Origin: Callorhinus ursinus
Lineage: Eukaryota; Chordata; Mammalia; Carnivora; Otariidae
Assembly (NCBI RefSeq): GCF_003265705.1
Contig: NW_020312902.1
Coordinates: 7,705,795 to 7,769,794 of the forward strand
DNA: 64,000 bases
Direction of reading: 5' to 3'
This document shows positions 33,481 through 44,559 of this stretch, piece by piece. Made by a program: the position numbers and the translations under genes. Under the pieces are notes generated by a model. The model had not been told where the DNA came from. It worked only from the letters and a program-made list of their open reading frames with translations, and did not search any database. Numbering within the stretch: position 1 is the stretch's first letter; every line of letters starts with the position of its first letter.

Positions 33481-34140
33481 TTTTTTTTTATGTTATGTTA
33501 ATCACCATACATGACATCATTAGTTTTTGATGTAGTGTTCCATGATTCGTTATTTGCGCATAACACCCAGTGCACCATGCAGTACATGCCCTCTTTAATA
33601 CCCATCACCAGGCTAACCCATCCCCCCACCCCCTCCCCTCTAGAACCCTCAGTGTGTTTCTCAGAGTCCATCGTCTCTCATGGTTCGTCTCCCCCTCTGA
33701 CTTACTCCGCTTCATTCTTCCCCTCCTGCTATCTTCTTCTTTTTTTTCCTTAACATATATTGCATTATTTGTTTCAGAGGTACAGGTCTGTGATTCAACA
33801 GTCTTGCACAATTCAGAGTGCTCACCATAGCACATACCCTCCCCAATGTCTATCACCCAGCCACCCCATCCCTCCCACCACCCACCACTCCAGCAAACCT
33901 CAGTTTGTTTCCTGAGATTAAGAATTCCTCATATCAGTGAGGTCATATGATACATGTCTTTCTCTGATTGACTTATTTCACTCAGCATAACACCCTCCAG
34001 TTCCATCCTTGTCATTGCAAATGGCAAGATCTCATTCCTTTTGATGGCTGCATAATATTCCATTGTGTATATATACCACATCTTCTTTATCGATTCATCT
34101 GTCGATGGACATCTTGGCTCTTTCCACACTTTGGCTATTG
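33481..34140 (-). mobile_element. Recent carnivore L1 3' end, minus orientation
   Basis: Flanked by CATCCACACCCACTCTT (33464-33480) and CATCCACACCTATTCTT (34141-34157), 15 of 17 identical. It starts with a T-run (poly-A complement) and reads as reverse-complement 3' UTR: CATTAGTTTTTGATGTAGTG, CAGAGTCCATCGTCTCTCAT, GGTACAGGTCTGTGATTCAA, then ORF2 end AATATTCCATTGTGTATATA. It is 5'-truncated to 660 bp and belongs to the same subfamily as part 1 of the tandem L1 at 11.4 kb. Confidence 0.95.
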
Positions 34141-34259
34141 CATCCACACCTATTCTTAATCCATGCACGTTCTGCAACACTTCCCAACCTCAGTGAACTG
34201 AGCTTTATCTGTTGACAGAGATCCTCTGCCCACAACCCAGCCCATCAATACCTCAGATC

Positions 34260-35480
34260 ACTGAACACAAACACATATGGGGGCCATTCAAGGGTTTTCA
34301 GTAGAGGAGTAATGCCAACACATTGGACCTTTAGGAAGGTCACACTGACCTCAATGCAAGGAATGGAAGAGGAAACAAGAAACTAGTTAGAGGCTGATAT
34401 ATTAACCTAGACAAAATATAATAGACTGGATAAGGGTAATGAAGGAGGAACTAGAGAGAAGATGGAGTTTTAAGAAATATTTAGGCACTAGGATAAGTAA
34501 GATGTAGATGAGGAAGATGTGCCTTGTTTGGAGAAAAAAAAGCAGTGAATTGTCAAAGATACCCCTAGTTTTGTATTATATATAATCTTTATATTTCTGG
34601 CTGGACAATACCTGGGATGGTGCTGAATATTGAGTTGGAACACCAGAAAAGAAGCCAATCTGAAGGGAAAAGATGTCAAACTCAATTTTGTATGTATTGA
34701 GTTTGGAGACTCTGTGGGATATTATCTGGGAATGTTAAGTGGACAGTCGGACATAGATCTGAAACTCCAGAGATACATCTGAACTCAATACAAAAATGTG
34801 GGAGTTTTTAGACACAGGTGGAATCAAAGGTGTATGGCCGAGTATGAATGCTCCAAATCAGGGGAGATCCTAGGAAAGAACTCTGACGCACCCAATACTT
34901 GATACCTTGGAATACAACTTCTGAAAGTGATTAATAAGTAGTGGGGAGACAGAACAGAGGTGCACACAGAGGACCCTATATTGAGAAAGCCACAAGAAGT
35001 GTGACCCATGGTGTCACATAACATGAGATCACACAATACTAGACTTTGAAAATAGTCTACAGGATTTAATGACAAAGAGATCTGAGGAGACCTTCATCTG
35101 GCTAGCTTTTTGCTGCAGAGAATGAGTGAAGCCAGCTTAGGGTGGGCTGAGGAGAGACTGGACGGTGAGGAATTGGAAGAATGGTTGGTTGATAAGAAAT
35201 GGGTACAACTCTTTCAGAAGTTTTTTGTGAAGAAGAAGAAAAACCAGGGCGGGTGGGCTGATGCCACCATGGAGAGTTTTATTTTTGTCATTAAGATGGA
35301 AAGACATTTTTTAAATGCTGACTGCATTGAGCCAATTGAGAAAGAGAGGTTAAAGATGAGAAAGGAGATAACTGGTAGGTGAAGATCCCTGAGGAAGCAG
35401 ATGGAGGGGATCTGGGGATCCAAGGCAAGAGCACCTCTTCCTTGGAGAGAGAGGTACAGAGGTCAAAACCCACAGAGCTC
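34260..35480 (-). mobile_element. Long L2 LINE fragment, minus orientation
   Basis: Antisense L2 in order: TTCAGTAGAGGAGTAATGCC, AGAGGCTGATATATTAACCT, AGATGGAGTTTTAAGAAATA, ACTCAATTTTGTATGTATTG, AGTGGACAGTCGGACATAGA and GTACAACTCTTTCAGAAGTT. At about 1.2 kb it is the longest L2 here and reaches into the decayed ORF2 end. The 83-90 codon frames inside it are non-functional. Confidence 0.75.
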
Positions 35481-35484
35481 TAAG

Positions 35485-36155
35485 TAAGTAGGTTGAATGA
35501 GGGGCTGGAAGTTAGGGAGTTCCTGCCAACCCTGCATTAGATGCCAATAGTAACACACTCTCGCTCCACCATTTTATCATCCAAAAGAAGAAATAAACTT
35601 GTTCTATCAGGAAAACTGGAACATATTGGTGGGTGTTAGGAGGAGGAAGGTTCTGAGTCAAGAGAAGAAGAAATTGTCTAACAACTGGAGCTGTTCAGCA
35701 ACCAGCAGCTACAGCTGTCTGTCAGAAGCAGTGTTCAAGCAGAGGACAGAATGCTGTAGCCTTTCTGGCCAACCTCAATGAATCTTGTGTTGGAAAGAAG
35801 TTGGAGCTACAGAGTTTCTAAAGACCCTTTCAACTATTAAGTACTTCTGCTTTCAAGGTAGCCCCTCATTCCCAGGAATCCTGGAATTGGCTCCTGTCTT
35901 GCCGATGAGGGATCCTGGAGGTTCTTGGACCACCAGTGCTAGAACTGCCATTTGCAGAAGTGCCCCCAGGGGGTGTTCAGGAGAAAAAGGTGGCTGCTAA
36001 TAACCAACCCCATATCCTATCATTTCACTGTTGGAACTTAATCCTGTGAAGCCTTGCTGACCCTCAAGAATTCCCTGTGAAAATATGAACATACTGAGGA
36101 GAGTTTCCATTTTCCATTGGCATCAGCCAACATCTGAGAGCAGACCTTTGTGGGA
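35485..36155. other. Single-copy stretch
   Basis: No recognised element. A palindromic TGCCCCCAGGGGGTG at about 35963-35977 is CTCF-like but imperfect. Confidence 0.4.
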
Positions 36156-36159
36156 ATGG

Positions 36160-36365
36160 GCAGTCCATTGTCATGGCTGAGATCTAGATTCTAACATCCT
36201 TCTGCTGGAGTTTGTGCCCAGCTCCCTTGGTGTCAGTGGGTTGATGATTGGTGAGTTACTTAAGCTTTCTATGCCTACTGTAGAGGATGAAAAATCTAAT
36301 ACTTAGAAAAGTGCCCAGTACATAGTAATCACTCAATAAGTAGTCATTAAATGCACAAATGGGGC
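36160..36365 (-). mobile_element. MIR, minus orientation
   Basis: GTGAGTTACTTAAGCTTTCT, GAAAAGTGCCCAGTACATAG and TCACTCAATAAGTAGTCATT are reverse-complement MIR. Confidence 0.75.
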
Positions 36366-36674
36366 AACAATGCCAGGAGCCTGGGACAGAGTACAGTCAT
36401 GGTTGGTAAGAAAATACTGAAGAAATGACATTTGCTTCATAATCCTCCATCAAAATTTATAATTTAAAATTTGCCGAAATCCCAACGTTTCAGAAGATCT
36501 TTCAAGTTAAAATTATTAACTGTTCAGAAAACACAAATATATTTGTATTTCCAATGAAAAAACACTCTGAGCTATAAAGATTGGCTGAGAAAATGGGTTC
36601 AGGTTCCTCTTCATCATGCTCTAGGGGGATCATTTCAGCTTGGCTACGATGCTGTACTGATTTCCACCTAAATC

Positions 36675-36925
36675 ATATTAGTAACTGACACTTATTTAGT
36701 ACTTACTATGAGCCAAGCAGCTTAATTACACATGCTATCTATACTCCTCATTAAAAAAAAAAAAAAAAACCCTGCAAGGCAGGTGTTAGTCCCATTTTAC
36801 TGACAAAGGAATATGGTTTAGGGAAGTTTTAGCAGCTTGTCCAAGGTCACACAGCCAATAGCAAGGTCAGGATTCGAAGTTAGGTCTGTCGGACCACCAA
36901 GTCCACATTTGCTACTGTGCCCCAT
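36675..36925 (+). mobile_element. MIR, plus orientation, with an A-run inside
   Basis: TTTAGTACTTACTATGAGCC, then a 17-base A-run at 36753-36769, then CCCATTTTACTGACAAAGGA, TCCAAGGTCACACAGCCAAT and CAGGATTCGAAGTTAGGTCT. Well preserved. Confidence 0.9.
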
Positions 36926-37050
36926 TTCTTCTCCATGAAATATCCTACTAGATGGTAAGCTTCTTGGAGACGGCGTAGTACCTTTGTTTCCCCTGCGTGG
37001 CCTAGCTCCATCACATAGGAAGCATTTAGTGAATGATGGTTAAATTCCCA
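36926..37050 (+). mobile_element. L2 3' end, plus orientation
   Basis: ACTAGATGGTAAGCTTCTTG, TAGTACCTTTGTTTCCCC and ACATAGGAAGCATTTAGTGA are the L2 terminal block, abutting the MIR. Confidence 0.75.
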
Positions 37051-37054
37051 AGTA

Positions 37055-37395
37055 CATAACAGGAGCTTGGTACTTTCCATATTGTCAGTTACTGTTGCTG
37101 TGTCTTGTGCCTTCCGAACTTCCAACAAACAACAGTCCACTAATGAGTTTGAGTCCCCAAATTTCTTCACTTCCATCGCTAGGAAGTAAACCTTGACATC
37201 CCAGAGGCCACAGGAAGTCATTCTACTGCCTGGTCTTTAACTTCAGAGGGTAACGACACTTTCCAGGCTACCGAAACCAGCACTGGACACTTACCTAATG
37301 TTTAGTACAAATGGAATCAAGGAAAGCCAAGATCAGAGGGACGCAGAGCAAAGACAAAGCCTCTCCTATGACTGAGTCAGGAAGGGTGATCTTAC
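37055..37395. other. Single-copy stretch
   Basis: No recognised element. A 113-codon minus-strand frame (36880-37221) overlaps MIR/L2 on its right side and is not supported as a gene. Confidence 0.4.
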
Positions 37396-37399
37396 ACTT

Positions 37400-37700
37400 C
37401 TGGCTCAGGCCAGCACATTCTAGGTTCTGTATCACCCAGTCTTTCCTGCTCTGTGCCTCTATCCCTTCCGCCAGGATGTTTTTCAGTCTGACTCCTACAC
37501 ACATGCATTTCTTCCTCTGTGGTGTGATTTATAGAACTTCCTTTATCTGGCATGCTTATTCCCATTACTTTGTCAATTCCTATACATGCTTCAAAGACTA
37601 CCTCCAGGAAGCCTTCCCTGACCATTCAATCCCTCTCTAATCCTTGTCTCTTCATTTCTAACCCACACCATAGTTTAGACATAGCTGTGTGTAGCCTCTC
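37400..37700 (+). mobile_element. L2 fragment, plus orientation
   Basis: CTATACATGCTTCAAAGACT, ACCTCCAGGAAGCCTTCCCT and GACCATTCAATCCCTCTCTA match the L2 3' region. The portion left of about 37530 is more doubtful. Confidence 0.65.
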
Positions 37701-37984
37701 ATTGGTCACCAATGCTTCATGCCTGTATTCCAAGTCTCCACAAGTAGACTGAGCATCATTGGCAAATAAGAATGGTGTTTTCTATTCTTCCCTCCCCCAT
37801 CCCAGTCCTTGCTCATTGAGCCCAAAGACACAAGATATCCCCAGACCAAGTTTCTCGTGCTGCAGTACTCAGAATGCTCCACGCTGGTGAGCATGGGAGG
37901 TGCCCTTGTCATCAAACCCAAGCGCCATCCTCATACCATTGGCTTTCCTAAATTATCTCTAACCAGATTAGTCTTCTCCCACAG

Positions 37985-38065
37985 AACACAGAATCCTCCA
38001 AGGAGGCCCGGATGGATATCGGCCCCAGTTCTTCAGCTAATTGCTCTCATCCTCTTCCGATACAA
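37985..38065 (+). other. Exon-like segment flanked by good splice signals (candidate only)
   Basis: Acceptor TTAGTCTTCTCCCACAG and donor CAAGTAAGGA enclose 81 bp, a multiple of three, open in two of three plus-strand frames. The deduced peptides match nothing I recognise. Confidence 0.18.
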
Positions 38066-38840
38066 GTAAGGAATTATCCCTCCCAAAGCAGTATAGTCCT
38101 GGAAAGACATGAGTGGTGATTCATGCATGGGGGAGGGTGGGAGCAAGGGCAGGAGAGAAATGGGAGAAAGAAGAGAGAGAGCATACAGGCTGGTTATGGA
38201 GCCACAGAATGAGGCACATTAACCAATTTAGTCAATTATGCAGCTGAAGCAATTAAATAACCTCACAATGGTAGGAGGAAGTGTAAACAGAGCCCACAAC
38301 ACTACCCTGTAGGCCAACAGAAAAACAAGCTTGGCTGCTGTAGTGGCAAGTCATTGCATTCATGCTTTTGGCATCCCTTTACTTCTTTCATAGATAATAG
38401 AACTCCTCCACTCGGGAAACCTATTTCATGCCTTTGGAGTAGGCCTCACCTCTAGGTGAGATGGGCCTTGTACGGGGATTAGCTGAGTATGCCTTCCCCC
38501 AACCAGGATGGGCATAGCACCCAACAGAGCTGATTAGAATCATGCCTGAGAATAGAAATACAGATACTGAAGGACATCAGCCCCTCCTCCTTTTGGATTG
38601 TGAACTTTGAAGAATCAAGGTTGGGATGGCCAGTAGCCATCTCCTTCCAAATGGATAAAGCTTGCCTGAGAATAAAGGCAATATGCTAAGGAGAGCATAT
38701 GATAAGGATCCAGGAAGTGGAGAGAAAAGGGAGCTTTGATGCTTCATTCGAGCCCTAGATCCAGCCATGCCTGAAGCCTGTGGACTTAGCTCTTATAAAC
38801 TTTTCCATCAAACTAGTTAGATATGGGTTTCTAGGTTTTG

Positions 38841-38880
38841 GTTTTGTTTGTTTGTTTGTTTGTTTGTTTGTTTGTTTTTT
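38841..38880 (+). repeat. (GTTT)n microsatellite
   Basis: About nine GTTT units ending in a T-run. Confidence 0.95.
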
Positions 38881-39844
38881 ATGAAATAAAGACCCAATAT
38901 AGCCACTGAGACTAGGAGCTGATAGTTCAGGGGGGAAAGATGCCAAAAATCAGAGAGATCTATAAAAGAACATCATCCCCAAATTTTCTTGAAACTGCAA
39001 TTTAGCAGGACTTGCAGCCTTCTGCACACTGCAAGCAGCCTACCAAACTATATTTCAACTAACAAAACTCCTAAGTCTAAAGCTCAGAGAAGAATGATGG
39101 AAAGGGAATTATCTCCGTCTTCCCTTAAAATCCAATCTAATCTAAGCTTCAGGGAGACTGGAAGCACAGTCTTAATTTGACCAGGGACCCACCGCTAGCT
39201 TCTGTGCACTCCAGGTCTGCGTCTAAACGTCTTCCGAAAGGCTCTCACCTAAGCCCAGAGTCAGCTTTTCTAATGTCCCACCTGGACACTGACCACTGTG
39301 TGAGAATTCCCACAACCCCCTTGGGGGGCAGGGGAAACAGAGTCAGAGGTGTGGCCAAGTACCTCTCCTGATGGCCTCCCAGCTTGTTGTCTTCTCCCAT
39401 TTCCCAGACAGAATGCCAAGGAGGCATCCACAGCTCCCTGAAGGATGGAGAAGCAAGTTATTAATTACAGGAAAGATGTATACCTTTGAGATGATTTATG
39501 CAGGGATCTAATCTTCCTGTGGTGGGCACTCACACAGACACTTGCTCCAGCAGAGGTTCTCTGGGCAGAGCTGGCATTGATGCAAACCTGCTCCTGCCCA
39601 CTAGATTGCCTCACATACTCTCCATGAGGAGTCCCATGGACTGGAGGTAGAGTACAGTTTGTCCTCTGGTGCCATCAGCACACCATGGAGGTAGAATGTT
39701 GATCCTACAAGGGATTCTGTGCGGAGTTAGAAAACAAGGGAACATGAGAAAGATAAATAGACACACCATTTTCTCCGGGAGCCGATCCTTGGAGCTCAGT
39801 TTGGGACCTTGTGCTCTCTCTTGCACAGCCACAAACTCAAGCCA

Positions 39845-39960
39845 AGATGGAGGTTCTCAACCCTGGCTACACATTAGAATCACCAGGGTAGCTCTAAAAT
39901 TTTTTGATGTCTGAACCGAAAAATCAGGATTTTCAGAGAAATTGCCCCCAGCAGGATGGA
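39845..39960 (+). mobile_element. MER5A/5B-type hAT fragment
   Basis: GGTTCTCAACCCTGGCTACA, CATTAGAATCACCAGGGTAG and the TCTAAAATTTTTTGATGTC piece are the MER5 left end. Confidence 0.85.
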
Positions 39961-39964
39961 AAAC

Positions 39965-40675
39965 CATTGAGTCAACCATTCTGCCATCCATTTCTTCTCA
40001 CTTCCAAGGTACCCTCAGTCCAAGTGGTCCAGAGGAGCCAAGATGACATCAGGGTCTCCCTTCCTCAACCCTCCCTCTGCTTCCTTGAGACACTCAAGTT
40101 TCTAGTTGGCATTAAGCAGGACTTCACCAAAGGGTGAGGACCCTAGAAACTAAAAGCAAAAGTGTCAGGGAAAAGAAAACAGACTAGAACCCAGCTGGTG
40201 GGCAGCTCTTCCACATTCCTCTTCAGGACAGTGACTATTGAATGGACATCTTAGAGGATGCGCAGATGGGCAGAAACACTGAGTGGGGAATGGGCTTTGT
40301 GCTTGGTCAGCCCACCCCCAGCGATGGGAGACTAGATGCGATGGGCAGGTCGTACTCTCTCCCTGGGATTGTAACAGCTCCTGTAGCCAATCTCAGTTAG
40401 TATTTAAATGGCAAAGACATTTTGACCCCCATGCAGAGAGGATTAAGCTACTGAGAAAGAGAGGAGAGGAGCAGATACCAGCAAAAAGCAGGAATAAGCG
40501 AGAAGGAGGCAGGTTGCACCATCTCTTGGTGCCTCTCAGGCTTTTGCTCCAGCCTGTCATGAAGCCCAGCAGCCATCCCTGTTTTGGGCTCCAAGAAACC
40601 ACCTTCCCCCAGTGGGGAGCCAGGTAACTGACAGCCTTCCTGATTGGACACAAACCCAAGCGCTCCTGCCCTCCT
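39965..40675. other. Single-copy stretch
   Basis: No recognised element. Overlapping open frames on both strands at 40.28-40.76 kb lack homology. Confidence 0.4.
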
Positions 40676-40679
40676 CACC

Positions 40680-40890
40680 ACAGGAGCCTTGTAGCACAGT
40701 GGAAAGAGAGGCTCTGGCTCAAGAGTCCAGAAAAGAGCTTTCCCATGACAGACCTTGAGCACATTTCTTCACTTGTCTGTGCCTACATTTTCTCATCTTC
40801 AAAATGGGGGCCTGGTAAGCATTAAAAAATTAATACATGCCAAGTCTCCAAACAGTATCTGGCACGTTTGCTCTTAAATAAATTCCAGTA
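40680..40890 (-). mobile_element. MIR, minus orientation
   Basis: AGCACAGTGGAAAGAGAGGC, CACATTTCTTCACTTGTCTG, CATTTTCTCATCTTCAAAAT and CAAACAGTATCTGGCACGTT follow reverse-complement MIR order. Confidence 0.85.
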
Positions 40891-40894
40891 AAAG

Positions 40895-41595
40895 TCATAT
40901 TTTACTTGTCTCTAAAATTAAGTACTTTTTCCTTCCAGTTCCAGGAAGGGAATCATATTGCCCAATAACCCAGTGGCCAAGTGCACTGGTTTCCCTAAGT
41001 ATGTGGTAGTGTTTTATCAGATGTAACTGTGGGAATCACACTGCCTATAGCAATAGCAATAATAATAACAACAACAACAATAATAAATGCCTAGCGACAT
41101 TGTAGGTGATACTAGCAAAGGGGGTTGGTAGAGTGGTCACTGAAAACATCAGGCCTGACCAGGCTGGTCATAGAGTCTTCACAAAGAAGCTGGGATTTGA
41201 TTTGCCATGCTATGTGATGCCAGGCCCCAAGGTGACCACAATGCCCCTCCACCACAATGCCCACCATCCCTCCTGGGAGAAACTGGAAATGCCACCAGAA
41301 GGCATTTTCCACAGTGTAAAGACTTCTAATGATCACATTTCCACCGAGGCCCAGTAGATTCTCTTTTTAGGTGGGTAAGTTTGGGTTTGCAGTTAGCCAG
41401 AAACCAACGTCCTTTTTGCTTCTAGAGGAGGAGGAGACTTGGCCGTGCCCATGCACCTGCCCCAGGGCCACCTGCCGATGGTTCCCGTAGCTGCTGGGTT
41501 TCTACCCAGGACCATGCCCTGCCTTGGGACCTTGCTCCATCTGTGCTTGGGAAGTGATAAGTGCCAGAGAGTGACCAATCAGGGGCAGCTCTCTA
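40895..41595. other. Single-copy stretch
   Basis: Besides the trinucleotide tract, it holds CCACCAGAAGGCA at 41292-41304, one base off a CTCF core. No gene recognised. Confidence 0.35.
41057..41085 (+). repeat. (AAT)/(AAC)n short tract
   Basis: AATAATAATAACAACAACAA and onward, mixed trinucleotides. Confidence 0.85.
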
Positions 41596-41599
41596 CCAA

Positions 41600-41965
41600 T
41601 GAATGATAGGAATTCATGGCTTTCTGGCTTTGAGACCTTGGCACATGCTGTTTCTTCTGCCTGGAAGATCCCTCTCCCCCCAGCCTCCTTCTGGCCGATG
41701 GCTGCTCCTTCCCCGTTTTTAGAGACCTCACTCTAAGACTGGAGAACTCGCTTTCGCTGCCCTTGTTCAACGTTCCCTATGATTTCAATTAGGTAACACT
41801 CCTTTGACATTCATTGACATTATTTATTTTTCCCAAATTCTTCTTTTCTGCCTGGTAGGAAAAGCTGGAGAAGGTGCAGTGCATCCTTCTCTAAATTCCC
41901 AGCCCCCAGCTCAGTGACTGGCACATACTAGGTGCTCAGTGAGTTTTTGTGGAAGGAAGGGATTC
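41600..41965 (+). mobile_element. L2 3' region, plus orientation
   Basis: CATGCTGTTTCTTCTGCCTG, GAAGATCCCTCTCCCC, TGACATTCATTGACATTATT, TCAGTGACTGGCACATACTA and GGTGCTCAGTGAGTTTTTGT, the complete L2 3' order. Confidence 0.85.
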
Positions 41966-41969
41966 GTAT

Positions 41970-42592
41970 CGGCAGTTCCGATGAACATCTGCTCAAAATG
42001 GATTTTGTCCTTGGGATGCCTTTAGTTCTATTGCCTCAGCTGCCTGTTTCTTTCTTCCTTTTCTTCTCTCCCTTCTCTATTCCTTCCCAGCTTCCTTCTC
42101 AAGAGTGGCCGAGTTGGAGAGCCCTGTGTGACCTGGGAGAGTCCTTGCTTCCCACACCAAGCCTCCTACTTTAACCTCCTCTGCCCATTGGTGGATGTAG
42201 CAGGAAAAAGGAAACTGATTACATCTCATGGGCTGAGTGCCTGGCTCTCCAGTGATCTCTGTGCCCCAGCTGGATTATGTTCTCCCCCCCATTTCTTGTC
42301 TTGGAAGCCCATATCCTTTTGGTAAATGATCCTGCCACAGAACACTGCTGAGTGACTAACCAGGAGGCATGGCTTCTTTTTGATTTCCATGTGGCTCCTT
42401 CTGAGCGAATCCCATTCTAGTTTTCAAAGAAGGATGGCATTTACTGAAAATGGGCTGAAGTCCATCAGCAGAGCCTTGCCAAGGGAATTATGTGCAGCCC
42501 CTTGATGTTCTCACCTGTCTCATCTCCCGTGAACCAGCATCCTGACCCTTCCCACCCGGCAGCCTGGGCTGTGGGGCTGCCATTCGCCAGGG
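41970..42592. other. Single-copy stretch
   Basis: No recognised element; pyrimidine-rich near 42045-42090. Confidence 0.4.
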
Positions 42593-42600
42593 AGTTGAGA

Positions 42601-42742
42601 TGTTGTGTATTAAGGAGGGCATGTACTGCGTGGAGCACTGGGTGTTATACGAAAACAGTGAATCACGGAACACTGCATCAAAAACTAATGATGTACTGTA
42701 TGGTGACTAACATAACATAATAAAATAAAATTTAAAAAAAAA
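42601..42742 (+). mobile_element. Very short carnivore L1 3' end, plus orientation
   Basis: Only the last 142 bp of an L1: TATTAAGGAGGGCATGTACT, GTGGAGCACTGGGTGTTATA, ACTAATGATGTACTGTATGG, AATAAAAT and a poly-A. Likely 8-bp target duplication AGTTGAGA (42593-42600) / AGCTGAGA (42743-42750). Confidence 0.9.
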
Positions 42743-42750
42743 AGCTGAGA

Positions 42751-43465
42751 AGAGAATGCAAGCAAGAGGTTGGTGGGAAAGAGATGTGGAGAGGCAGAGA
42801 GAGGCTTCACCTGGTTAACCTGTATGCAGATTCTACCAAAGAGGGGATTCGTGAACAGACATTTCATCTGGAAAACTTACTCAGAATGCACATAAAGAGA
42901 TACTGGTGGGGCATATGAATGAGAAGGCAGGGGGCATGGAAGAAGAGTGAGCAGCAAGGAAAACAGATAATGGAGGAAAAGCTAGATCCAAAGACATGAT
43001 AGCAGGGAATTTTCCAGGATTGAAAAGAGATGCCTCAGATTGAAGAAGCATTAGTCATGAGCAGGATGCATTGAAGTAGTTTCAGAATTGCTAACCCATC
43101 CCCTTGTGAGAAATGAATTTACCAGTTATTGTGTTTATGTGCAATTCCTTTTGCCTTTTTTAAAACTAGATACTCTAAGTGTACACTGTTTTCCCAAGAT
43201 CACTTCTGTGTCTCCTTCCTTCCCCATACGCCTCAGTGTGATGCTGTGATTTGTTTTAAATACAGTTAGACTCATGTGTTCTAATCTGCATTATTCCAAC
43301 CCCCTCCCCACCCATGCTCCCCTGCCCCGCCCACACACACATCCTAGTTGATATTTTTTTAATGTATACATAATAAAATACATTTTTGTAGTTTGTTGCT
43401 CTATGTATTTTGATAAATGCATGGTCTGTACCTGCCACCACAGTTTCACACAGAACAGATTTACC
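42751..43465. other. Single-copy stretch, possible old antisense L1 at its right end
   Basis: At 43350-43460, AATGTATACATAATAAAATA and TATTTTGATAAATGCATGG resemble an antisense L1M 3' UTR (low confidence). The rest is unrecognised. Confidence 0.35.
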
Positions 43466-43469
43466 TATA

Positions 43470-43600
43470 ATTTAGGAACTATAATAATAGCTCCATTTTA
43501 CATTTGAGGAAATGGAGGCACAAAGGAATAAGTAATTTCACCTGAGGTCACCCAACAAGTAAACAAAGAGCTAGGTTTTTGCTTGAGTAGTCTTGGCTCC
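43470..43600 (+). mobile_element. MIR, plus orientation
   Basis: CTCCATTTTACATTTGAGGA, ATGGAGGCACAAAGGAATAA, CACCTGAGGTCACCCAACAA and AGAGCTAGGTTTTTGCTTG. Confidence 0.85.
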
Positions 43601-43889
43601 AGAATACCAGCTAAAAAATTCCCAATGCCAAACCGTCTTGGATATCCACACCCAGCCCCAGTCTACATGAACAGTTGATTGCCAGAAACCCTGCCACAAA
43701 GAAATCCCCAATGTGCCCCTACTGGAATCCTCAGTCTGTGACACCACTAGAGGCATGCGGAAAGCCTGGCCCAACTTTCTGGAAAAAGAGTCATGAGGAC
43801 AAAAGTAGTACCCCTTTGCAAATTGTCAAGTAGGTTGAGGTTAAGAGGGAGTATAAAGGGGACAGATTGTAACCTCTGGCTCAAGATTT

Positions 43890-44025
43890 ACTGAGGATTA
43901 TTTTAACCCTCCAACTTGTGACCCTTTGAAGTCACAGATCACATCATATTCATCTCTATAAGCCTAAGACTTAGCACATGGCAGATGTTTAATCAACATT
44001 TGTTGGATGAATGAATGCATGTATT
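43890..44025 (+). mobile_element. L2 3' end, plus orientation
   Basis: ATCATATTCATCTCTATAAG, GACTTAGCACATGGCAGATG and CATTTGTTGGATGAATGAAT, the L2 terminal block. Confidence 0.8.
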
Positions 44026-44029
44026 AAAC

Positions 44030-44322
44030 GAAAGACCACAAATTTAAATATCAAGAGGTACCAAAGAAGAGCCATGAGCCCCAGGACATGCTTCCTCTTT
44101 CAACTGACTTTCTACACCCTTACCATCAGATGGGAGGCCCTACACTCCAATCCTCTTTGTTTTCCTACTAGGGTCTCGGGCATCATGGTCCCCATGCTTA
44201 TAGTGTAGCAGAGGCCACATACATGCCTGACCTGTTAGCTATGCTATGGGTCTTAGTGTTTCTCTGTAGGTCTTTTAGCCACATGGAACTATGTGGCAAT
44301 GTAAGACAATATGAGGCAAACT
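44030..44322. other. Single-copy stretch
   Basis: No recognised element. Confidence 0.35.
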
Positions 44323-44324
44323 AC

Positions 44325-44400
44325 ATGGATGGATGGTGGGTGGAGGATGGATGGATGGATGGATGGATGGATGGATGGATGGATGGACAGATAGATGGAC
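44325..44400 (+). repeat. (GGAT)n microsatellite
   Basis: Pure GGAT at 44345-44386 with imperfect flanks. The open frame across it (MDGW repeats) is a by-product of the repeat. Confidence 0.96.
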
Positions 44401-44454
44401 CAAAAGCCTGCACTAAATTTCAGTGAAAGCTACACTTCTATGATCCTAAAATAA

Positions 44455-44555
44455 ACAAGATTTATTTTGTCCTCCGTTACAGCCATAGTCCCAGTGCCTA
44501 ACACACTGCCTTACACATAATACATTTTCAGTAAATATTTGTTGAATAAAAGAGA
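44455..44555 (+). mobile_element. L2 3' end, plus orientation
   Basis: TAGTCCCAGTGCCTAACACA, CTTACACATAATACATTTTC and AGTAAATATTTGTTGAATAA. Confidence 0.85.
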
Positions 44556-44559
44556 AATC

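Larger units (their letters stand above)
37705..39840. other. Single-copy stretch (about 2.1 kb)
   Basis: Contains a TTTG repeat and an exon-like segment at 37985-38065. No known gene or repeat family otherwise. Confidence 0.4.

Noticed and set aside
33511..34180. Cluster of 60-86 codon frames on both strands
   Set aside because: They are translations of a 5'-truncated L1 3' UTR and ORF2 end.
44223..44426. Frame with DGWM repeats
   Set aside because: Translation of the (GGAT)n microsatellite.
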